From assembly GCA_020205615.1 (NCBI GenBank), contig CM035161.1:3092526-3156525 (forward strand): DNA of 64,000 nt. Direction: 5' to 3'. Positions 52,282 to 63,390 of this stretch are shown here, piece after piece (position 1 is the stretch's first letter; each line of letters opens with the position of its first letter). A program made the position numbers and the translations under genes. Below the pieces are notes generated by a model, which was not told the origin of the DNA, searched no databases, and saw only the letters and a program-made list of their open reading frames with translations. Origin of the DNA: Panax quinquefolius. Taxonomy: Eukaryota; Streptophyta; Magnoliopsida; Apiales; Araliaceae.

Positions 52282-55200
52282 ATGTACAGAACATTTGATC
52301 GATTTGAAAGGCCTTGTAATTAAGCTCTCTCTTCTGATCTCTCTTTTTCTTTTTCTTTTCGATCGTCTGTATTAATGCCTAGTGTTTTTTTCCTCCTTTT
52401 TCCGGCTGTGCCTACTGAAATTTTAGAAGAACCATTTCTTGCTCACTTTCTTAAATCGTGTTTACTAATTAAGACCTAACAAATACTTGCATTAATTTTT
52501 GTAGGCACTGAAGGGTCCGATGTAAGAAAAGAATCGCGATCAGAAGAGGAAAGGAGGAGAAGAGATGGAACATTTAACAAGAAAGAGATAGATGCATCTA
52601 CTGAATTCAAAATTTCTTCTAGAAAAGAAAGCAGGAAGAGAAGGGATAACCAAGTTCCACTTTTAGTCGAAGATGTTCAAAACTCTGAGGAGCTAAATGC
52701 GGTAGAGGCTTTTAGACAAGCACTAACAAAGAATGATTTGCTACCTGCAAAATTTGATGATTATTATATCATGTTGAGGTGATTTTCCTGTCCGTAAAAA
52801 TGTATAACAAACCTACTTCCTTAAATGCCAGCTTATTTAGGTAGGAATTGCTTCTTTTTGGTGCCTGCATAGTATGCTTTGTGTATTTGCTGGGATTGGT
52901 AAATTATATGATTTTTTGATTACTTCTTTTTGTCAGTGAAGCACAAGCTTCTTTTCTGTGAGAACTGCCATGTTTTTTGTGGAATTCATCAATAAATCGA
53001 TTGCATCTTTAATATGCTCGCTAAGCTGCTAATAATGAATTGCAGCTGCTTAGTTGTAATATAATAGTTATAAGTCTGTTAGAACCTCCTAGAAAACACA
53101 ACGTGCTGCTATATGTGAGTCATTTTCTTTTGGTGTAAAATTTAGGGTATAATTGTTTATTATAACTTCTCTATCTGCTCCTTAAAGCTTTTCCGGTATA
53201 AGGGGGTTAGCGAGTATGCATTAATTATGCGATAATCTTCTAAGATTTTTAGAAATTGTTTGTTTATTCTTCACTTCTCGCCTCTTCAGCACTGCACAAG
53301 AGCAGGCAGGAGCTACTATGTCTGCATAAAATATCTATGTGGCCTCTGTATTATTCCTTGTCAGTCTATTAGCTGCATTAGTCAGGTATAAAACTTCATT
53401 CTCAAAAATTACATTGCTTATAGGTTCTTGAAAGCCAGGAAGTTTGATATAGAGCAAGCAAAGTGCATGTGGGCTAACATGCTTCAATGGAAAAGAGACT
53501 TTGGAACTGACACTATTTTGGAGGTAATCTTGTTTGGTGATATTCTTTTTGCTATTCGTTTGATGTGCTATCCTCCATTGTGGCTTAGTATGTCGTGTCA
53601 ATTTTCTGTTGTACTCATTAACTCATTGAATTCGTACAAATCATTCGGTTAGCTTGTTCAGATAATTGGGTGCCTCACCTGTCGACTAACATTTGGATGC
53701 TGAATCGCTGATAGACCCTTCAGGCAATGACAATTCATTATGCTATGGTTCAAACTTCAAAGTACTACTTCAATGTTATCCTCTGTATATATGTATACTG
53801 GAACTTATGATTATCTCATGTAACAGTAAGTCTTTCGAAGTGAAAGAACTTAGACTCAATGAAGTCATTATGGTTTGAATATGTGAAGTGAAAAAAAATT
53901 GAATAAACATAACTCGGAACTTCAGGAAAACAAAATTAGTTAGTACTATTGGCATGCTTGGGCTATGATTGAACTATTAATGAATATGCTTGGTATTGTT
54001 AAGATGGATTGAGCTTCCATTGTTACTAAATTTAGTATCATTTTTAGCGGAACAAGGTAACTAACAAAAGTTTGATATTGAACAATAGTTTGTGCACTTG
54101 AAATTCCTACTCCACGGCCGATGTACAATTTCTTTATTTCTTCTAACTGTTCCTCTACTAATGTTTATGTCAGGATTTTGACCTCTATGAGTTGGATGAA
54201 GTCCTACGATACTATCCCCACGGTTATCATGGTGTTGATAAGGATGGAAGGCCTATTTACATTGAAAGAGTTGGTAAAGTTGATCCAAGTAAGCTTGTGC
54301 AGGTGACAACTTGGGATCGGTTAGTGAAGCACCATGTGCAGGAGTTTGAAAAGACTCTTTCCATTAGGTTTCCAGCCTGCTCAATTGCTGCAAAAAGACA
54401 CATAGATTCAAGTACAACTATTTTAGATGTTCAGGGCTTGGTATTTTTCTGTTTGTTCTATACAAATAAATATATATGGTCAAGCAGGGAATTTTTCAGA
54501 GCTGTTTCTATAAGCTACGTGGTTTATGATTTCTATATCCTCTGTTATTCAGGATTTGAGAAAGTTTGGCGGTGCTGCTCGGGAAGTCATGGACAAGCTG
54601 AGGATGATTGACACTGACAATTATCCTGAGGTATCAACAATTGGTTTTGCCTGTAAAGTAGTCTGTAAAATTTGCACAGCAGTAACTGGCTTATAATAAT
54701 TACACACCTTTCCATTATGTGGCTTCTAAACATATTTCTGAAATACTTACCTTTGAGTAAATAATATCTGCAGACACTTCGCCGAATGTTTATTGTGAAT
54801 GCTGGTCCTAGCTTTTGGATGGTTTGGAACATAGTTGCTAAGAGATTTATTGATCCTAAAACGACTTCTAAGATACAGGTGCTTTCAGAGAGTTCACTTT
54901 TATCTATCAAAAGTTAAATTGCTCTAGAAATATCCGCAATTATCTTCTTGTTTTTCTTCTGTTTTTTTTTCCTTTTTCTGGAAATTTCGTCAGGTTCTTG
55001 GCAAAAAGTACCAGAACAAATTGCTTGAAATAGCTGATCCAAGGTTACTAAGAAAGTTTTTGGTCATGGAATTGGTGTTCATGAAATTGCTTCTCATTCA
55101 GTAATCTTACCATTTCATCAATCTAAAGCTATGTTTGTGATTCTTAGTGAGTTGCCAGAGTTTCTAGGTGGTAGCTGTACATGTGCAGATCAAGGAGGTT

Positions 55201-55985
55201 GTTTAAGATATGATAAAGGACCATGGAAGGATCCTAATATATCTAAAGTAATGAATTACTACTTTACATATGCAATTTCCTGATTTCTTATATTCCAAAA
55301 CTTATATTACTATTCATGCAGATGGTTTTTGGCAGTGAAGTACAATGTTCCAGGCAGAAACAAAACATATTAAACGGTGAGGGTACATCAATAGGTGTCA
55401 GTAACCCTTGTTTTCCACTGGTATGCTCTACTTGACCATTTTAACTTGTGTTTCGTAGAAATTCTTTTTTCTTTTTGATTTTTTCATTGAAATATAGGTT
55501 AAGTTTATTCACATTGATTTAGGTAAGGGGGACAGAGACACCCGCAGCTGGGTCAGGATTTGAGTCTGAGGATACTTCTCCTAAAGCAGCGAAGGGCTAT
55601 TCAGAACTAAGGTTGACTCCTGTTAGTGAAGAGGTAAGATCTTGATAATGAATACTGATAATCAAGATGTTATGATAACCATGCCATATAATCAAGATGA
55701 ATAAGAATTAGCAGCAGCACCATGACTGAAAGGACTTACTAGGGTAAGCATATTTTAATCACCTGATCTTGGGTTATAATTACTATGCTTTTGATAATTA
55801 TTTTAGGCTCAGGTGAATAGAACGGCCAACCAAGCTGAGGGCATCTCTACCTGTGACGAGGATTTGGTTATTAAGGCCATGGATGCAGAATGGAAGGAAG
55901 AAGCATCCCTCCAGAAATACGATACTTCAATAGGTTAGAAAAAATCTCTCTCCTTTATTGTTTAATATCAGCGTCTATCTATCTA

Positions 55986-56030
<45 letters not shown>

Positions 56031-57132
56031 TAACGTTATGGATTATCGTTTATATAAAGTTGGAGTTTTATCTTAATTTCTCCCTAGTCCCTGTGTGAGG
56101 AATGCAATGATGCATTATGCTTGTATACATGATTTTCTTGATTATTTGGTTCACTTTTTCTCTTCTTATGCTTGATTTAATGGAAACATTGTCTTTCCTA
56201 AATTTGTTTAGCTTTTAAACATAAATTGTGAAGGACTGTTTGTTTGACAATATCCTTACTTTCTCTGTAACGAGTGTTAACCTAAATTGTCAGAAGAGAA
56301 GCCTAGACAATCTCATTGAGTTATTGGACTTTATATTACCTGGATTGTGGATTGATACGATAATGTAGAAGTAAGTAGAAGTCGGAAATTCGTATGCAGG
56401 AGGACTTTTTTTGCCAAGAACATCAATTATGTGGAAACTTCTTGCTCAGATTTGCGTCAAACTCGGGGTCGTCTTCATGGTCTTTTTTACTTTCATCTGT
56501 TCAGTTAGATGCCAGATGCCCAAGAAATTTGCAGATTCAATTTCAGCCCTGAAAGCTATATTATGGACAAGTGAACCAATGCTAATGGAGGGATATTGTT
56601 CTCGTCCTACTCCTGGCAACCATGGAGAATATGGGTTCTCAGATCCTTTGCGAAAAATTTGCGAGCTAGAGGGTAAGGTAAACATGTTGCTGGGGAAGTC
56701 GTGTACAATGCCAAAGGAGAAAGTGGAATTGCTGAATGCCGCTGTTTCTCGTGTGGATGCATTAGAAGCAGAGTTAATTTCTACAAAGAAGGTAAGGTGG
56801 TATTATTATTATTATTATTTTTGTTGCATGCCTCTTCCTATTGATCATGTTGGCAATTGGCAATTGCAATTCTTTTGTTTCATTCCTAATTCTCTTCCAC
56901 TACTGAGAAGGCTTTGCATGAAGCTCTTGTGAAGCAAGAAGAACTTGTTGCATACGTGGATGGTCAAGAAGCAGCCATGGCCTCCGTAAGTTAACAACAA
57001 ACCGTTCCATATTTTTTCTCTTGTGGAGTGACTAAAACTGGGTTATATTATATTGTGCACAAGCAGGGAAACAAACGTTTGGTAAAGAAGAGGTGGTGGT
57101 TTAAAAGAGGATCAGTCAAAATAATACTATAG
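52282..57132 (+). CDS. SFH: Sec14-nodulin phosphatidylinositol transfer protein (SFH family), 14 exons
   Basis: Exons: 52282–52315, 52505–52778, 53424–53523, 54174–54440, 54553–54630, 54774–54878, 54994–55043, 55148–55247, 55322–55420, 55523–55633, 55807–55933, 56400–56791, 56911–56985, 57067–57132; 1878 nt, 625 aa, all GT–AG. The short first exon encodes [12 protein letters not shown], like the DRFARPC start of plant SFHs. Order: basic N-terminus; CRAL-TRIO N-lobe (~70–130, [15 protein letters not shown]); Sec14 lipid-binding domain (~135–305: [52 protein letters not shown]); [12 protein letters not shown]; linker; hydrophobic segment (~463–480); coiled-coil nodulin-like region; polybasic end KKRWWFKRG. 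Known role: phosphatidylinositol/phosphatidylcholine exchange that promotes phosphoinositide synthesis in polarised membrane growth; the basic tail binds PI(4,5)P2 in AtSFH1. Intact. Which paralogue it is cannot be decided here. Confidence 0.93.
55989..56028. repeat. (TA)n microsatellite in intron 11 of the SFH gene
   Basis: About 20 TA units after TCTATCTATCTA in the intron between exons 11 and 12; no effect on splice sites is visible. Confidence 0.9.
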
Positions 57133-57273
57133 TTTTAGTATGTGGTATAGAGCTTCATATACATCATTTCTTTCAGCCTTAAATTGGTGTTTTACCATGT
57201 TGGTTAATTCTATAAGGAGAGTAATGAATGGCCACTTTTCCCATTTTTCATCCAAGTGTTTACTGCAATAAGA

Positions 57274-57332
<59 letters not shown>
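57133..57332 (+). other. 3' flank of the SFH gene with (TA)n
   Basis: Likely 3' UTR followed by (TA)n (57283–57331). No clear AATAAA signal was seen. Confidence 0.5.
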
Positions 57333-57335
<3 letters not shown>

Positions 57336-58051
57336 GAATGATCCATAACATGTATTTGTTATAGATAAAAAATGAACAAATAACATCATAACCATTTATT
57401 ACATAAATTAATGACCGAGATTTAATACACAATTTTGCCTTTGATGTAGGGAAAATTTTTTTGGTCAAAATTGTCCCTAATATCAAGCTATCAAGCCAAT
57501 GAATAGCAAATATTTGGTTGTCAAATATCAGATCTAATATATATTCTCGAATATTACGCATCAATAGCAAATATCAGAACAGATCTAATATATATTCTCG
57601 AACAGATCTAACTTGCAGTCTGAGAAGATCTTCCATTGGTTTGAAACTTATATGAACTGATCGAGACTCCATGCTATTACACTGTTCCCTTGGTGAAGCT
57701 CAGATGAGCATTATGGATTGTGTCTGGATCGAGACGACTCCAGCCAATAATTTTGACGAGCTTATTACCATGATATAAATCATTCTTGATTGTAAAGTGG
57801 GGACTTTGCGAATCTTTTGTATTGTTTGTCTAATTAGTTCTGCAATAAGAAAAAGATATGTTGACTTCCGCTATTATTGGGTTCATTGGCTTGATAGCTT
57901 GATATTAGGGATAATTTTATCCAAATTTTTTTTTCCCTTACATCCGCTAATTTAACTAGCGGAAGACAAAATTGTGTACTAAATTTCAGTCATTAATTTA
58001 TGTAATGAACGGTTATAATGCTATTTGTCTATTTTTCATCCATAGCAAATA

Positions 58052-59092
58052 CTCCCTCCATCCCATTATATTTGACGTTGTAGAGTGTTTATTTTTTTCC
58101 AAAATATTTGACGTTCTACAAAATCAAGACTATTTTGCCCATTTTTTCCCTTCTTTACCCTTCCTTCTCCATTTGCGTCTCTCCCTCTTACGTTACAATT
58201 TTAATCTCTCTTTTAGTTCAACTACAAACTCGCTTACTGGTATCTCTCAACACCTCTTTTACAGAACCAGCCATGCATCCTCCATGAAAGCTTCTCCTTC
58301 TCCTTAATTATCATCCCTTCCGACGTCCCCATCTCACGTGCCGACCTCCCCAGCACCTGGGAGCTCCTCCTCGCCAACGCCGGCATAGCCTCGATGCACA
58401 CCACTGTCACTCGCTTCAACACTGTCGTCCTCCTCCGTGACTGCTACGCCCACTCTGTGCTATTCGACCCAATTACCAATCAAGTCCGACCCTTAATGAT
58501 CCTCATCGACACTTGGTGCTCCTCCGGCCAGTTCCTCCTCGACGGCACACTTCTCCAAACCGGCGGCGACCTCGACGGCTTCAAAAAAATCCGAAAATTC
58601 TCCCCTTGCAAGTCCACCGAGTTTTGTGACTGGCACGAACTCCAAGACGCTGAGTTATCAGAAGGGAGATGGTACGCCACTAATCAAATATTACCGGACG
58701 GTTCGGTCGTCGTCGTGGGTGGCCGCGTTGCCAGTAGCGTGGAGTTTTATCCGTCGAGACCCGACGGCGCAGTATATTACCGGACGGTTCGATCGTCGTC
58801 GTGGGTGGCCGCTTGCAGGGGATTACTCCACCGCGACGATTGTTGTATGTGGTGGCGCCCAGTACGGGGCGTACATTTACAGGAGTACCGACACGCCAGC
58901 GCACGCCAGCTGTGGCCAGATTGTGGCGAAGATGAACAGATAGAAGAAGAGTAACAAGATGAGGAAGAAAGAGGAACAAATAGAGAATTAAATGAGATCA
59001 AAATATTAATTAAGAGTAAAATAGTAAAACTGTATTTATTCTTAATCTAAGTGAAACACTCTGGAACGACAGATATAATGGGATGGAGGGAG
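58052..59092 (+). mobile_element. Stowaway-like (Tc1/mariner) element carrying a GLOX gene fragment
   Basis: Terminal inverted repeats CTCCCTCCATCCCATTATAT at both ends (identical over 20 bp, weaker pairing to ~42 bp through AGAGTGTTT). The target TA is duplicated (58050–58051, 59093–59094), as for Tc1/mariner. The interior holds ~650 bp of GC-rich sequence from a host oxidase gene flanked by AT-rich sequence. It inserted into the right arm of the long-TIR element. Ordinary Stowaway MITEs are short and carry no genes, so this is a Pack-type capture. No transposase is present. Confidence 0.88.
58286..58943 (+). pseudogene. GLOX: Glyoxal/galactose-oxidase-like (GLOX) gene fragment
   Basis: A broken copy of the 5' part of an aldehyde/glyoxal oxidase gene; intact proteins are secreted copper-radical oxidases that make H2O2 in the cell wall. 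Visible in order: a hydrophobic stretch ending SRAD (signal-peptide-like), TWELLLANAGIASMHTTVTR, RDCYAHSVLFDP, LILIDTWCSSGQ-like, GGDLDGFKKIRKF, SEGRWYATNQILPDGSVVVV, then after a frame change GGDYSTATIVVCGGAQYG and STDTPAHASCGQ. About 25 residues are missing between VVLL and RDCYAHS, and a larger middle part before GGDYST. A 37-bp segment (58690–58726) is repeated at 58776–58812 (offset 86 bp, so out of frame). The intronless run and higher GC content differ sharply from the AT-rich surroundings. Non-functional as an enzyme. Confidence 0.87.
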
Positions 59093-59110
59093 TACATGCT
59101 ACGCATCATT

Positions 59111-59114
<4 letters not shown>

Positions 59115-59153
<39 letters not shown>
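59115..59153. repeat. (TA)n microsatellite
   Basis: About 20 TA units next to the right end of the long-TIR element; the left end has a matching tract. Confidence 0.9.
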
Positions 59154-59156
<3 letters not shown>

Positions 59157-60477
59157 CTGCTCTTGACTTTTGAGTTGTCATTTGATGCTCTATCTTAATT
59201 GGATCAAGTATCTTTGTCAGATTATTTTAAATGGACGATCTCAGCCGAATGAAAACATAAATGGAATGGTCATTAGAAACTCCACCTATCAATTAAAATA
59301 GGAGTACATATTTTTTTAAAAAAATACCCTAAACTGTTCATCTTTTTTATTTTAATGATTGTATTTTTCATTAGATAATCAAAATTTTAATTATGTTTAA
59401 TTAGAACGCCACGTCGTAAATTAGAGACGGTTGATATGTGTGATAAAAAAGTATACATTTTTTAAATAATATTTTTATTAGATCAAAGTGGAAAACTGTA
59501 AATTAAAACCACAAACAAAATCAAAACACCTAAATGATTAATTGAACTTACTTGAAAAATAATAATTAAGAGTTCAATCCTTTGTGAGAAAATTGAAAAA
59601 AAAAAGGTGATTTGTTAAGGGTGATTTTAGAATTATTTTATTATGAACTAAAGTTTAGCAATTGTGAAATTTGAGATATATTTTTATTATAAAATTATAA
59701 GGTTGCAATAAATTCCTAATGAACATGCATGCCATTACTCTTATTTTGATAAATTAACTACTACATGATTTTATAAATATATATCTTAAATGGAAAGGAT
59801 GATTTTATAAGAAATTTGATGTGTGAAAGTGCAGCCGGAGAAGGGAGAAAAAAGGAAAGAATATGTTTGTGAAAAGGAAAAAGAAATTTATTAATTATAC
59901 TAAAACACAGTACATGGAACAATAGTTTGACACATGTTATTCTTAAAATTTAACACATGTCATGTCTAATTAATATTCTTTAAGATCCCTAACAAAAATG
60001 CCCAACTAACATAACAAATGAGGTTGAAACAAACCTAAATTTATTCTCCTAAATTTGGAATCAACTATTCAAATATGGCATCTAAAATAAAATTTAAATA
60101 ACAAATAATATCGTAACTTATTATATTGATTTTATAATCCCCAAAATCTACTATTTTTTTAAACATAATTATTATATCCTAAAATTACTATTTTTCTAAT
60201 ATTATATCATTCATAATTATACCATACATTATATCATACATGTATGATATAATATTATAATACACGTATGATATAATATTATAATACACTTATATAACAA
60301 AATAATAAAATTACTACCTATCTAAACTATGCGAGATATTTACTAATTAAATTATATTACAACATAATATTTTACCATTTATAATTATATTACAACATAA
60401 TATTATACACTTTAAAATATTTAAAACAAAATTAAAATAACAAATAATATCATTCATAACTTACTATGTTGATTTTG
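59154..60477. other. AT-rich intergenic, no gene
   Basis: Simple AT-rich sequence. Short tandem repeats occur around 60233–60290 (GTATGATATAATATTATAATACAC-type, two to three copies) and 60345–60405 (ATATTACAACATAATATT, two copies). Confidence 0.6.
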
Positions 60478-60697
60478 ACCAATTTTGACCCAACACGATC
60501 CAGTTTGACCGAACCCAAAATTTTAATATTTTAAAATATAAATTATTTTTAAAATAAGTTTAAAATAATAATTGTCAGGTTGAGGTCAAATTAGGCTGAC
60601 GAAACGATAATGCCAACAAAATGTCGTGACGAAAATTAAACTTTAGGGACGACTTTAAAAATAGGTGACAACTTGAAGAGACAGAAGTGTCATTCAG
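60478..60697. mobile_element. Internally deleted copy of the TIR element at 42712
   Basis: Shares the left end (GACCCAACACGATCCAGTTTG, then AATTTTAATATTTTAAAAT) and the right flank (AGGTTGAGGTCAAATTAGG, AATGCCAACAAAATG, GACAACTTGAAGAGACAGAA) with 42712–43805, but lacks about 850 bp of the AT-rich middle. Confidence 0.7.
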
Positions 60698-61500
60698 CCG
60701 AATTTGAGCTATTATCATTATTCTCCGTTAATTAACCTAATTTCTCCATATAAATACATACCAACTATTATGCAACAACTCATGCTACGTACAAACAATT
60801 CTAAATACTTTTTAAAGTGCAAATGACTTATATATCTGGAGACCTTCATATTATGGTGACAGTGCATTCAATGGGATGGGCTATGGCTTCATTTTGTGGA
60901 CTATATCTCACGGTGTTTATATTTATGGCTTCTTCATCTATTGTATTTTATTATCTGGATTGTAGCTTTGCATGATTTATTAAGTACTAGCATCCGGTAA
61001 ATCATCATCATCATCATTAATAGTTTTTTTGGCATTATGGTAATAATGTGACAATTGCCAAAAATGGATAAAAAACTAATGAGACAATGTATTCGTTTTT
61101 TAACTATAACATTGTGTTATGTATGACACAGTGTTATACTACTATATTTTTGGACACGATGTTTGTTTAACATATAATTTTCCTTAAGATCTGAGGACTG
61201 AAACTGGGACATTTTTTTATCTGTTTCTCCTTTCGTTTGGATGTTTGAATTCTGGTGCAAGTAAGCGTATATGAGACATGGACTCTTTAAAATGCATCAA
61301 GTACATGTACCAGATATTTGAGGCTTGGTGAGGTTTGTGTAATGTGTAATAGACTTCAAATATGCCACTAACAATCGTATCAATATAACAACTCGATGAC
61401 ATTATGCATTACACTTTCTAAATATTTATTAGTGCTTTAGAATGTAAGAGGTACCCATTTTTAACTCTATTGGTTACATTATAAATATTTTTATCAAAAA

Positions 61501-61501
<1 letters not shown>
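60698..61501. other. Intergenic, no gene
   Basis: No supported coding region. Contains short (CAT)n near 61003–61017. Confidence 0.5.

Positions 61502-61559
<58 letters not shown>
61502..61559. repeat. (TA)n(CA)n microsatellite
   Basis: (AT)n to 61549 then ACACACAC. Followed by a 2-copy direct repeat of TTACCCAACTCTATACAACA at 61564 and 61620. Confidence 0.85.
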
Positions 61560-61626
61560 ACTGTTACCCAACTCTATACAACATATGCTATACTTGGATA
61601 TGTATTTGCTCACAAAACTTTTACCC

Positions 61627-61772
61627 AACTCTATACAACATATGCTACCAAAATTTGATCATCACATAACAATCTACCATCTTCTTATTATATTTTAATT
61701 TAGTAATTGCACGTATAAATTTATTATTAACAAAATGAATCATTCCGCTGCAATGCGCGGGTTTATATCTAG
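61627..61772 (+). mobile_element. Possible short Helitron-like 3' end
   Basis: Ends CCGCTGCAATGCGCGGGTTTATATCTAG followed by T. A 4-bp stem (CCGC…GCGG) lies about 9 bases before CTAG, the arrangement of Helitron 3' termini. The proposed start (TCTATACAACATATG) is guesswork. Confidence 0.3.
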
Positions 61773-62104
61773 TAAAATAACTAAAGCGGTGATAAGATAC
61801 TACTACTAAAAGCGTCATACACCCACGCGTCCTTTCAAAATCAACACCAGTGTGGCGTGGCGAGGCGAGGCGCTTAGGAGAGTAGGACCCACCGTGAATC
61901 ACGACTGCGTTACGGACGAGATTATTTCTTTCTCTTTTTTTTGCTAATTTTAAATCCCAAACCATTAGATATGAAGTGAGAAAGATAACCCAGAATTCTT
62001 TCTTTCTTCTTTTTGCTAATTTTTCTTCTTCTAAAACTCATTAGTAATATATTCATATTCACATACATTTTCTTGGTTAAACTCCAACTAAACTAAAAAA
62101 ATCC

Positions 62105-62356
62105 TTGAAAAATAAACCAACTAAAATGGAACCGTCATCTTCATCTTCATCTTCATCTTCATCTTCATCTTCATCTTCTTCCTCTGCTTCGCCTTTCACA
62201 TCTAAGGGAACCCATTTCGTTCATATCAAGAATCAAAACTCAAAATTTGTACAGATAAAACCAAACCCAAAACCCAAAATTCATTCATTCCGTCAAAACA
62301 AAACCCAAAATTGGTACATATCAAACCAAACTCAAAAATCATTCCGATCAAAATAG
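62105..62356 (+). other. Open stretch with (TCATCT)n, probably not a gene
   Basis: 83 codons with a polyserine tract made by a TCATCT hexamer microsatellite (62136–62178) and a Lys/Asn/Gln-rich remainder built from degenerate AAACCCAAAATT repeats. No family is recognised and no splice continuation is evident. A short real exon cannot be ruled out. Confidence 0.2.
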
Positions 62357-62869
62357 AAGGAATCAAGTGAATCAAGACCAATATTCTGTTTAGCTCTTCG
62401 AATTCTGGCCATGAGAACTCGAATTCCCCACGAATAATCAGATTTGGCTTAGTTTGTTGATGTTATCTCATTTTTGTCGGATTCCACAAATAAACTTCTT
62501 CTCTCTCATTATCATATGTTCTCAAAATAATCACTTAATATGCAAATTTGAAGAACTAAAACAAAACCTAGAAAAAATTTCTATTAAAAGCATGTAAAAT
62601 GTTGCTTAGCCTAATTAGTACCATAAACAAACAATATATTTTCCTAAAATTATCACCCTGAACATGAATGTAATTTGCACAAAAATAATAGTATTAAAAA
62701 ACAACACCAAAAAAATACAAAGACAACGGACATTCTTAGAACAAGAACAGACACAGAAAAATAAAAAAATAAAATAGGAAGCTAAAGAAATTTGCATACC
62801 CAAATAACATCCCATCACTATAAAGCTCAGAAATATCCATAAATTCTTGCTCATTGCTCAATCTTCAAA
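62357..62869. other. Intergenic, no gene
   Basis: AT-rich, no recognisable coding or repeats. Confidence 0.5.
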
Positions 62870-63060
62870 TGTAACACTCCAAATTTTATGAAATAAAAGT
62901 ATTCAATTTTTCTTATAAAATTTTGAGTTAAGGGTGATATATGAATTTTTTTTCAAAATAAGCAAGTTATTGTTGTCAGGGAATATTCGTTTGGTCGTGA
63001 AATATTCTTGCTTTCGAAGAATATTCGTACGACGGCGCAGCCATTTGTGGGCCCCATAAC
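62870..63060 (+). repeat. Truncated gypsy LTR of the A–C family
   Basis: Starts TGTAACACTCCAAATTTTAT and follows LTR A through AAAATAAGCAAGT, GAATATTC boxes (62981, 63019) to GTGGGCCCCATAAC, where similarity stops abruptly at 63060. Only the first ~190 bp remain. Confidence 0.82.
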
Positions 63061-63390
63061 TAGGGGTGTTCACCGGTAAAGAACCGGACTGAACTAGTCT
63101 GAACCAAACCAGACCGAATACCGAAAGTCCCCAAAATAGGGTACCGATACAAGATCGATTGAAGCCCAAGATACCGAACCGATTATTTGCCTTGTAATCA
63201 GCTTTTACCTTACTAAAACCGCCCCGCTTTTTAAACCCAAATTTGATTTTAAACAAAAATAGGCCCAAGAAAGAGCAGCCCAACTTGTTTTTGAGCAAAA
63301 ATTCAACTAAAGGTCTAAATAGCCTATAACTTAACCGTGGCCCAATTAACTTCAAGCTAAAATTCGGCCCAATAAGAAAATAAAAGACTT
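63061..63390. mobile_element. Possible DNA-transposon end inserted in the LTR fragment
   Basis: TAGGGGTGTTCACCGG directly at the break of the LTR, followed by ACCGAACC-type repeats (GAACCGGAC, ACCAGACCGAATACCG). Such a start is typical of hAT-like or similar nonautonomous elements. The other end is not in the window or not recognisable. Confidence 0.4.

Larger units (their letters stand above)
57333..59113. mobile_element. Long-TIR element, interrupted by a Stowaway-like element
   Basis: Left arm 57333–57503 and right arm 57882–58051 plus 59095–59113 are inverted repeats of ~170 bp (for example TTCATTGGCTTGATAGCTTG on the right against its complement ending at 57503). Removing 58052–59092 and one TA makes the right arm continuous with CAAATACATG as in the left. 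The element is then ~738 bp. The right arm has an extra small palindrome (CCGCTA…TAGCGG, 57944–57962). The middle (57504–57881) has a partly repeated CAGATCTAATATATATTCTC motif and no coding. (TA)n tracts flank both ends, hiding any target duplication. Long arms suggest a Mutator-like MITE (inference). Confidence 0.82.

Noticed and set aside
57127..57570. 147-codon reverse-strand open stretch
   Set aside because: Its centre is a (TA)n microsatellite read as Ile/Tyr repeats, and it overlaps the end of the SFH gene and a transposon arm.
58394..58954. Functional GLOX gene
   Set aside because: The frame is open but joins distant parts of the protein, lacks large segments and most of the C-terminal two thirds, and changes frame after the internal duplication.
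61645..61965. 106-codon reverse-strand open stretch
   Set aside because: Overlaps repeats and the possible Helitron end; no recognisable motif.
62105..62356. Serine-rich protein gene
   Set aside because: Polyserine comes from a TCATCT microsatellite, the rest is degenerate repeat; kept only as a low-confidence entry.
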